Assembly: GCA_902702965.1 (NCBI GenBank)
Contig: CACRXP010000001.1
Location: 2,882,257-2,946,256 of the forward strand
From: Spirometra erinaceieuropaei
Taxonomy: Eukaryota > Platyhelminthes > Cestoda > Diphyllobothriidea > Diphyllobothriidae
DNA length: 64,000 nucleotides
Direction of reading: 5' to 3'
How positions within the stretch are numbered: the stretch's first letter is position 1; each line of letters begins with the position of its first letter. A program made the translations under genes and the position numbers. A model generated the notes under the pieces. That model saw only the letters and a program-made list of their open reading frames with translations. It was not told where the DNA came from and did no database searches. Shown piece by piece: positions 57,801 to 64,000 of the stretch.

Positions 57801-60323
57801 ACTAAATACGACAAGGAGTTAGGCAGGTAATCTCCATAATTTATAGGATTGAGTACAATGCAGAAGTGGCACCAACCAAAGTATCCGGTTCCATCGAATT
57901 TGACTCCAAATCGTAGTCCATTGGGTTTGGAGTTAGAGCGGGTGGGAATTCAAACATGCGAAATATATTGTCACAGCTGTTAGTGAGTAGGCACGTGCCA
58001 TCTGGAGACCTTAAAATGGAAGGCGCGAGGAGAAAGTTGACACAAGAGGGCCTCGACTGCAATTTTATCAGTCAGACATTTCGTAATTTCACAATAAATA
58101 AGCAGCGGGCAGGGCATTTTAAGGATTGTAGGTGATGAAAAGAAATAATTTACAGGACACTTTGCTTTCGGAAATAAATTTTTGAACAAGAACGCGGTCG
58201 AGAACTTTAAACGCACACAGATAGGAGTAGATGCAGAAAAATGAGTTAACTCACCATAGGCAACCCCGAAGATAATTATTACCCTGCGGCAACTTGGAAG
58301 CGTAACGTTTGAATTCCTCCTCCACTCTCACAAACAACTTTGGCTTTAAACAGACCCAGTCGTAAGTTGCTGTGAGAAGAGATAGGGCAGAATCCCTAAG
58401 TAAAATCTGTCATACGGTGTATGTAGTGAAAAATATGAATTGCTTTTCTCTGCGCAATCAAAGAAACAGCACAGACAATAAAATGGAATCTAACTGACTT
58501 AAAGATAGTAATACCAGTCGTGACAAGTCACTTTGGCAGGCTGCGAGAATAAGTTTGATTATCAAGGGGATGCCACAAACATAGTCGAGTGGAATTAATG
58601 GCGCAGATTTGGAGAACACTGTCCATATCGTTTACCTCGTAAACCTCTAAGCAATCCTGATATATGGGTGGGTAAAAGTCAATTTATAATGACAGGTGGG
58701 ACGTGTGCGCAGCAGTCCGCTAGAAATGGGCGAAAAAAAGGGGATTTACAGTTGCTTACGTTTGACTGTAGTCAAATGAAGGGCATTCACGCATGTCAGT
58801 ATAAGCGGACAACCTTAGCCCACGTTACCGACACTCCAGTCGCAAGACCATATTAGTTTACTGGATAAAAATGCCTGAACGGTCTACACAGGACTATGCA
58901 CGTCAAAACACTCTTGGATGTCTGCAACACATACATTCGTGTGCTGACAAACTAAATGACTGAGCTCTTTACTCAAGGATGCAAAATCACATACAGTTGG
59001 TTCTCATGACCACCGACGCTATTGGTCACACATTCTAATGCTCAGCTTGGTTGAAGAAGCAAACCTAGATGGATGCGGATGGAATTACATCAGTCCTGAG
59101 CGTAAAGGCCCATTCTGAAGAAATCGGTTACGGGTTGGCCGGTGTAACCTCAAATGTTAAGTGCCAGAAACAGGCAGACAAAGCATTACTTCGACCGTTA
59201 TGACAACCAAACACAGCTCTGCTTGCCTACACACAATGCTTACCAGCTATCTGAGGGGGAGAAGGTTCAGAACATCGCAAAGAATCATCCAAATATATGG
59301 CATTTGACGGTTGGAGAGGCTGTGCGCGGCTTCAGAGTTCTGAGGACTTTCATATGCAAACAGCGAATTCTAGTACGCGCAAATACCCAGAGTGAAAAAT
59401 GTCTGTTATATAAAGCACGCATAGTCGTCAATAGGATTAGAAAGAATATTTGAGGACGGGCAAAATTAATACATTCTTCCTGAGTGGCTAAGCCTAACAA
59501 TAATTAAGGTAAATCGGCACATTCAAAACATGCTGATGTACAGACTGCCGTCAGCTCCAATATCCAAACTCGTGCCCCGGAAGGTTAAGGGCACAAAACA
59601 TGTCATAGAAAGAGCACGAGCGACCCTTTGAAAGACGCAGTTCGTATTTTTCTGAGACTCGAAATCAGCAGATTTCCCAACCACAAACTGTTGTTGAGAC
59701 AGTCGACATAAATACCGAGGGTAACTGAACCCAAAGCAGCCAGCGGTAGTACGAACAGATCGACTTCCTATTATTCAGCCATTTACTAACAGCCTACATA
59801 TTTTGCAAATTTTTACATGCCTCAATGTCAGGACTTGAAGCGCATATATATATGAAGGCTGGTGCGAAGTTCACTCGACGGACAAGTTCTTACCCATGAC
59901 TTTAGGTACGTCGGAAATGTCTCCGGGAGACGCCTCGGATTCCGACTGAGTAGTGTCAGACGACGCAGGTGCATTATCCTCTACTTCGGAAGTGCTTTGT
60001 CGTCTTTCAGTGACCAATTCCGGTTCTAAAGGTTGTGTTATGACGCCGGTTTCCATATGAGAAGGCTCGATTACGGGCCTATTTTCCGAAACATATGTGC
60101 ATGCGGGCACAACTTGCAGGGAGGAATGGGGCGTGTCTAAATCAGTCTGCGTAAATTCTGAAGCAGCAATGTTTGTGGCGATTTCTGCCAACCCTGACGG
60201 CACACTTGATATCTGTTGGGAGCAAGGCGAAGAAGCCATGTCAGTCTGCCCACGGTCTGAATGGGGATACGACATGCTTACTTCGGAGGGCTGCTGAGAG
60301 GCTGTTGGATGGGCACAGTCCAT
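48297..60323 (-). CDS. WRAP53: WRAP53/TCAB1 WD40 protein, eight exons, 625 aa
   Basis: Exons (minus): 60323-59894, 58369-58255, 58009-57873, 56130-56046, 54111-54021, 51577-51442, 49365-49038, 48852-48297. Sum 1878 nt with consistent phases. TCAB1 binds the CAB box of scaRNAs and telomerase RNA and delivers these RNPs to Cajal bodies. The identifying motifs, in order: [118 protein letters not shown]. They parallel the human protein (548 aa). The first 143 residues are Ser/Glu/Thr-rich and disordered, as in vertebrates. Confidence is high because every junction restores both frame and homology. The exact exon 3 end is ambiguous by four bases. Confidence 0.93.
49038..49365 (-). CDS. WRAP53: WRAP53 exon 7: GIISC and IFVWD blades
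   Basis: Acceptor TATCTTTCTACAG directly after the (CAC)n(CAG)n repeat. [58 protein letters not shown]. Donor GTAAGT. Confidence 0.93.
49415..49456 (+). repeat. Trinucleotide repeat (CCA)n(CAG)n next to a splice acceptor
   Basis: Read on the minus strand it forms CTG/TGG repeats about 50-90 bases upstream of the exon 7 acceptor of WRAP53. A long ORF suggests poly-Ala/poly-Gly coding, but splice phase and homology place it in the intron. Confidence 0.8.
50185..50425 (-). repeat. tRNA-derived SINE, family B, copy 2, in WRAP53 intron 6
   Basis: Minus strand head: GAGCCCGTGGTTCAGTGGTT (A-box type), B box GCGGGTTCAATTCTC. Body CCGACAAAGACATGGGAGAT and ATGGTCATTTCTGGCC matches the copies in the TM7SF3 intron. 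Confidence 0.8.
51442..51577 (-). CDS. WRAP53: WRAP53 exon 6: CGFNR blade
   Basis: Acceptor TCTTCCACAG, donor [26 protein letters not shown] then [15 protein letters not shown]. Confidence 0.92.
52378..53105. repeat. Foldback element FB, diverged copy 4, in WRAP53 intron 5
   Basis: Left TTTCATGAAAAGTTAACTTA and TTCCGAAATGTG, right CACATTTCCGAATTTCGGTT and TGTCATGAGG. Both arms carry the central TTTATGCATA and AAGTAGT motifs. The outermost TIR is degraded. Confidence 0.7.
53500..53860. repeat. Possible degenerate SINE family B copy in WRAP53 intron 5
   Basis: TAATGCCCTAACTGATGCAGAGGGCTCGT (about 53808-53838) resembles ATGCTCTAACCACTGAACCACGGGCTCGT of the copy at 50360. No other block matches clearly. 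Confidence 0.3.
54021..54111 (-). CDS. WRAP53: WRAP53 exon 5: HLWDAFTG blade
   Basis: Acceptor TTGCCGTTACAG, donor [26 protein letters not shown] is nearly the human [20 protein letters not shown] block. Confidence 0.92.
56046..56130 (-). CDS. WRAP53: WRAP53 exon 4: YDYCW motif
   Basis: 85 nt. [20 protein letters not shown] corresponds to the VLRMVEGDTIYDYCWYP block of human TCAB1. Donor GTAAAA (non-consensus at +5/+6). Start is 56134 if the TAG acceptor is used. Confidence 0.85.
56545..57417. repeat. Foldback element FB, diverged copy 5, in WRAP53 intron 3
   Basis: Right end AGCTTATCTACTG-TA is the inverted TA-CAGTAGATAAGCT type. Left end (about 56548) TATCTTATGAATGTTAGTGG is degraded. The arms share the AGTATTATGG/GCTTAAGTAGC and TTGGGAAAG type blocks in inverted order. 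Confidence 0.6.
57873..58009 (-). CDS. WRAP53: WRAP53 exon 3: first WD blade
   Basis: Reads [19 protein letters not shown] then a Pro/acidic loop ([19 protein letters not shown]). Donor either GTGCCA after 57873 or GTTGGT after 57877, giving the next exon as CT... or CCA...; the frame works in both cases. Confidence 0.85.
58255..58369 (-). CDS. WRAP53: WRAP53 exon 2
   Basis: Acceptor CTTCTCACAG. Encodes [19 protein letters not shown], then [10 protein letters not shown], aligned with the WNYSF...FLKGCKW segment that leads into the first WD repeat. Donor GTGAGT. No start codon in frame, so it is easily missed. Confidence 0.88.
58370..59893 (-). other. WRAP53 intron 1, nothing recognised
   Basis: No repeat family of this window and no coding motifs. 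Spans GTAAGA to CTTCTCACAG. Confidence 0.6.
59894..60323 (-). CDS. WRAP53: WRAP53 exon 1: disordered N-terminus
   Basis: ATG at 60323-60321. Encodes about 143 Ser/Thr/Glu/Gln-rich residues ([30 protein letters not shown]). Donor GTAAGA after ATGG, phase 1. Vertebrate TCAB1 has a similar acidic, phosphorylated N-terminal region. Confidence 0.85.
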
Positions 60324-60414
60324 TGATCAAGGAGACAACACCTTCAAGAACGCGCAAAGTAAAGGAGTCTGCATAAACCGGACTTAATGTGAAAAGCCAG
60401 TATCATAAATAAAA

Positions 60415-60420
60415 TTTATT
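60415..60420 (-). terminator. Polyadenylation signal AATAAA of ISCA2
   Basis: AATAAA on the minus strand, 41 bp after the ISCA2 stop codon and 92 bp before the WRAP53 start codon. Confidence 0.75.
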
Positions 60421-60460
60421 GAGGTAAAAAAAGCTAAATCAAAGTATACCAACAATATTG

Positions 60461-60789
60461 CTAATCTAGCCGAACAGCAAATGATGAACCGCAGGAACAA
60501 CCGCGCTCTGCCTGGGGGTTCTTTGTCACACGGAATCCGGAGCGGATAAGTTCTTCCTCATAGTCGAGAGTTGATCCGTCGATAAGCGAATACGATTGGT
60601 CATCAATGACTACCCTGACGCCCGACTGTGTTATGACACTACAAGTGGTTGACTGAAACCAAGGGTTACTTACTGGTCGTCTTCGGTAATATTCTTTTCT
60701 ATGAGGAATTTGTACTGAAACCCTGAGCAGCCACCACTGTCTACCATAACCCTCAAAAGGCCCTCATTTTCACCCATTTCATTTAGTCG
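60461..60789 (-). CDS. ISCA2: ISCA2, mitochondrial A-type iron-sulfur carrier, last two exons (5' exons unresolved)
   Basis: Exon 60789-60674 (acceptor TTTTTTAACAG) encodes RLNEMGENEGLLRVMVDSGG then CSGFQYKF. A 35-bp intron follows, then exon 60638-60461: VITQSGVRVVIDDQSYSLID, EEELIRSGFRVTKNPQAE, RGCSCGSSFAVRLD, stop. The three cysteines have the C-X64-C-X-C spacing of the A-type carriers, and FQYKF and CSCGSSF single out ISCA2 from ISCA1. ISCA2 works with ISCA1 and IBA57 in building [4Fe-4S] clusters in mitochondria. The N-terminal part, expected to hold a targeting peptide and an LTDSC-like segment, should lie between 60790 and 63640 but could not be found with confidence. Confidence 0.93.
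60639..60673 (-). other. 35-bp micro-intron in ISCA2
   Basis: Minus strand GTAAGTAACC ... CCACTTGTAG. Splicing joins EDD, the split codon CAT, and VITQSGVRVV, restoring the family alignment. A competing CAG lies within it (TTTCAG). Confidence 0.85.
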
Positions 60790-63595
60790 CTGTTAAAAAA
60801 GTCGTAGACTCAAGAACAGACCGAACCTTTACACAGGACTCGGAGAGCGTAACTTTACTAAGGGCATGAATAAGAGGTAGCTTGTTCCACAAACACAGCA
60901 CATCCCGATAGATCACGGATCGCAACATACGAGCAGTCGGCGCCGATAGTTTGACATTTGTTGCAAAATTATAGACAAGTAAAACAAGTCATAATTAGTT
61001 AACGGTAGTTGCTCAAAAATCCGAGGTTATGTGTGTGGACGATTTATTCAGAACCCCAAACGATTATTTAAAACCATAACAAGGGCATAATTTCTTCCTC
61101 CGAAGTACACCACTGCATCGTCAAATTCACTTCAGGCCCACATAATCAATAATAAAAGACGTCTCTCCTCAAATATGTGTTAGTGAGCACAAGTTAACCT
61201 AAAATGTCTGGATAATCCAACTAACTTTTTTCCATCGGAGAAGACCATCTTGAGCCACTGACCTAACCAGATGATGTGATCTTCAGTTGAACGTACTAGT
61301 TGTTCATTGTGGGTAACGCGCAAGGTGCGCTGGACCAACACGGGAACTAGATCATGGTGCGGTACGCGTTAGCAGGCTCCTAAATCACAGCGAATGTAAT
61401 GCACGGGGTTCCATGACACGACTTGCCGCAGTCTCATGCCCCACCAACCATATGAGCCCGGTCTCGCCTCCGATCGTCTTGACTCTGGTCTCACTTAGGG
61501 TCCAGAATGTTTTTAGAAGATGCAGTGCGGTTGATGTAGCACTATTCTACCATAACAATAATCTTATTTAAGGGTAAGTCACCGCTGTAGGAGAAACGGT
61601 GGGCACCGCCGACAACAACGGTCGAACAGTTGGTATTTCGCAGTGATATTCACCGATGTCCTCGGCAGTTGGTTTCCCCTACTCGACTTCGTCAGGTCCC
61701 ACCTACTCAATCGTCACCAGAAATTCATGGTTCATCATAGCTTCTGGACATCTCACACAGTTACGAGCTGTGTATTCCCAGTCCCGGGTCTGAGAAACCT
61801 ACTCTTGGTCATTAAAGTCAATGATATTTTGACGGTAATCGGAAATTCGCAGAAGTCTGTTTAAGCCTATAGCTATAATTGCGTTTACTCATACTCTAAG
61901 GATACCAAAACGTCTGCGGTTAACTCAAATGGACTGAGGTTGTGGAAATGGAGTCCTGTGTGACAACTATTTTCCCCGTCCAAGTGTATTTTCATGTCAT
62001 TTGGTCCTGTAAAGCTTCCTGGCCTCAATTTTTCAGAATAACTGCTACCAGAATACTCCGCCATATAGGACTTGGGTTGCAAGCGTACGTTATCATTTCG
62101 CGCAGATCAAAACTCTGCACAGGCCGCGCAGATAAGCAGATTTATATTACATAATTTTTCCTTCCGGAAATGAAGCTAAGACTATCAAACGTTTGTTATT
62201 CCCGCCGTCGGAGGACGCAGTACTTTCTTTGGTTTAATGAACGCCTGTGACGTAACAAAATCGAAAATTCCCAACGAGTTTTTAATCTCAAACTCTCATG
62301 ATACTTCTTATACTGAGAGATGTCAACTGGCGCACATTAAGTCCTCCAGGGTTAGAAAACTCGAAGCTGGCCATTGCTTCCTGTTGGGCATTATCTGTAA
62401 CCTTTATATTGCGCGCAATGACACTCTCAATTCGAGAGATCGGTCCTATGCCACGCGTAATTCCTTCATGCTGATTCCGCCGCCTCATTTATCTACACCT
62501 AAACTCTCCCTCTTTTGCATCGCAATCTGTCTTTCATGGAGTATTCTTTCCCCAGAACTCAGTTGAGCGTCCAACTTATCGGTATTCAAATCGGAATTCA
62601 GTAAGCAGCCATTCTTAATCGTTGGTTTCGCGATAACTCATCTTCTGGACATTGAAAAAGGGTCCACCGGTGGTTAAATTTCAGATAATGCATGCCTTAC
62701 TTGTTCAAGTAGAAGCACCCACTAAGACTTCTAATAATAAATAAAACGTGTTTTTATTTAACACCCAAAACGTTAATTTCGGGTTAAGTAAAGACACATT
62801 TTCATGTTAAATTCAGAACAATAAGGCGGACAATTAAGAGACCAGTCCGTGCCTTAAAAATACTCAGCCTTCTGTAAAAAACGATTGGCAAACAGTAAGA
62901 AAACCATTTCATCTTTTGAAAAAGCAAAATGAGTCTGCTTTGATTGATTTTCAGAGTGAAGAACTGCCGCTCATGGGAATGGAAATAAGCCGTTATTGCC
63001 AACGGATCCATGGGGGCCGAAGAAGGGAGTTGAATTTAAAATCTCGAAAATCATGTATGGCGAAGGGATATACAGAAGCAGGCTATATTTGCTGATAAAT
63101 CAACTGTTTCTACTCTTCCTTCCCATGCAGCGATGACTTCCGCGGTTTCGATGTCATCTCCCCATTCCGACCCCCAGGGATTTGTCGGCAATCAAGGCGG
63201 ATTTCTCTGTTTTCGTCGTCCGGTAGAAGTTTGGCCGGTCAGCAGAAAAGTATCATGATCACATTTTCAGAAGCTTTACTGTCCCCTCCTTGCTTGGACT
63301 CTTAGCGGGCTGTGACTGTTCGGGTTGAGTCCCACCTGTCTAGCCACCTTGATGATTGTGTCTGATGCCAAACCAAAAATATTACGATGGCGTCCGCAAC
63401 GAGGAGCCTCATCCGGTTAAGAAATTTAGTATTGACGAGGGTCGGTTTGGGCACTTACATATTCTCATCTGCGGGACGGTCCTGTCTGAGACCCACGTTT
63501 ACCTCCCTATGAGAGACAATTCTTCTCTCCTTTAAAATCAGTCAAATCAGATTCATTTTGCTTTTTCGAAAAAAACATAGTAGTTTTTTACTGTT
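60790..63595 (-). other. Presumed ISCA2 upstream introns and exons, unresolved
   Basis: Candidate exon-like segments on the minus strand: a segment reading EVNVGLRQDRPADENM (about 63510-63456) between TCTCATAG and GTAAGTGC, and open stretches near 63240-63150. I could not link any of them to 60789 with matching phase and ISCA2 homology. Confidence 0.3.
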
Positions 63596-63602
63596 TCCTC
63601 AC

Positions 63603-63641
63603 CGTGTTCCACATCAGGCGGAGTATTTTATAAGCACGAAC
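63603..63641 (-). CDS. Possible first exon of ISCA2 (weak)
   Basis: Minus strand CTGTGTCCAG at about 63650-63641 looks like an acceptor, which might be a trans-splice site. ATG at 63614-63612 then reads MWNT before GTGAGG. Position suits a first exon, directly after the polyadenylation signal of the next gene. No homology supports it. Confidence 0.25.
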
Positions 63642-63740
63642 TGGACACAGCAAAGAAGCCGCCTATTAGTTCTAAATTTCAGATGAGAATACCCTGAAAA
63701 TACATAAAAGCACCCTGGTAGGTGTTTTATGAAAAATTTA

Positions 63741-63746
63741 TTTATT
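63741..63746 (-). terminator. Polyadenylation signal AATAAA of the right-edge gene
   Basis: AATAAATAAA on the minus strand, 85 bp after the stop at 63831. Confidence 0.65.
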
Positions 63747-63830
63747 TAAAAGCGAATGGCAGATGATTTCTTAACATCCTCTTATCTGTATTTTTGAGAA
63801 TATGAACTTTAGAGCTCGGCTAATAGCCTG

Positions 63831-63998
63831 TTAGCCATCGCTTCTCTCGGTAACCGCACGTAAAACTGCTCTTTTCGCTTGAAGGGCATAGCTTTTCTTC
63901 CTTGCCGTCCCTTTCTTCTTACTGGACTTTTGACAGCCTACACTGGGGTCATTCGCCACAGATTTAGTCCTCTTCAGGCGGCGCCTGACTTCTCTGCT
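63831..63998 (-). CDS. C-terminal part of an unassigned basic protein (runs off right edge)
   Basis: A minus-strand frame enters from beyond 64000 and ends at TAA 63833-63831. It encodes 55 residues rich in Lys/Arg: REVRRRLKRTKSV, GCQKSSKKKGTARKKSY, ALQAKRAVLRAV, ending TERSDG. The basic tail with a predicted helix suits a nucleolar or RNA-binding protein, but no family is recognised. A canonical AATAAA follows at a normal distance, supporting a real 3' end. There is no start codon in the window. Confidence 0.6.
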   Translation of the reverse strand, partial: SREVRRRLKRTKSVANDPSVGCQKSSKKKGTARKKSYALQAKRAVLRAVTERSDG

Positions 63999-64000
63999 GA

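Noticed and set aside
62288..62488. Minus-strand 66-codon ORF as the ISCA2 N-terminus
   Set aside because: It contains an IKVTDNAQ stretch faintly like the family's LTDSC segment, but the donor, phase and Cys are absent.

Overview
The window is eukaryotic: spliced genes with consensus GT...AG introns, large repeat-filled introns, no bacterial operon structure. The transposon mix (CR1-like and RTE-like LINEs, Penelope-like elements with hammerhead ribozyme ends, tRNA-derived SINEs, foldback elements) together with two micro-introns of 34-35 bp points to a parasitic flatworm. A diphyllobothriid-type tapeworm is my best guess, by inference only. There is one assembly gap of 81 N (48050-48130).

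Three host genes could be assembled exon by exon, with reading frame conserved across every junction. (1) TM7SF3-like seven-transmembrane protein, + strand, nine exons 13791-37866, 919 codons. (2) WRAP53/TCAB1, the WD40 telomerase/Cajal-body RNA chaperone, - strand, eight exons 60323-48297, 625 codons. (3) The last two exons of ISCA2, the mitochondrial A-type iron-sulfur carrier, - strand, 60789-60461, ending only 137 bp upstream of the WRAP53 start codon. A fourth - strand gene ends at 63831 and runs off the right edge.

Layout. 1-4043: nearly complete CR1-like LINE (-). 4043-5530: 5'-truncated Penelope-like element (+) ending in an apparently intact hammerhead ribozyme. 5530-7290: second LINE (-), cut off before its RT. 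7330-7610: another Penelope terminal repeat with a decayed ribozyme. 8560-12280: decayed LINE fragments (+). 13791-37866: TM7SF3, whose introns hold an RTE fragment, a second Penelope element, foldback elements, SINEs and a third repeat family. 39090-41830: SINE cluster, one SINE split by a LINE. 43394-48050: foldback element and unassigned repeat-like DNA. 48297-60323: WRAP53 with foldback and SINE copies in its introns. 60415-60789: ISCA2 3' end. 60790-63600: 5' part of ISCA2 not resolved. 63741-64000: 3' end of an unassigned basic protein.

The three named genes are housekeeping genes of unrelated roles (membrane protein, telomerase RNP trafficking, Fe-S assembly). The three - strand genes at the right are packed very closely, which would fit polycistronic transcription resolved by spliced-leader trans-splicing. 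The rest of the window is mostly transposon history.
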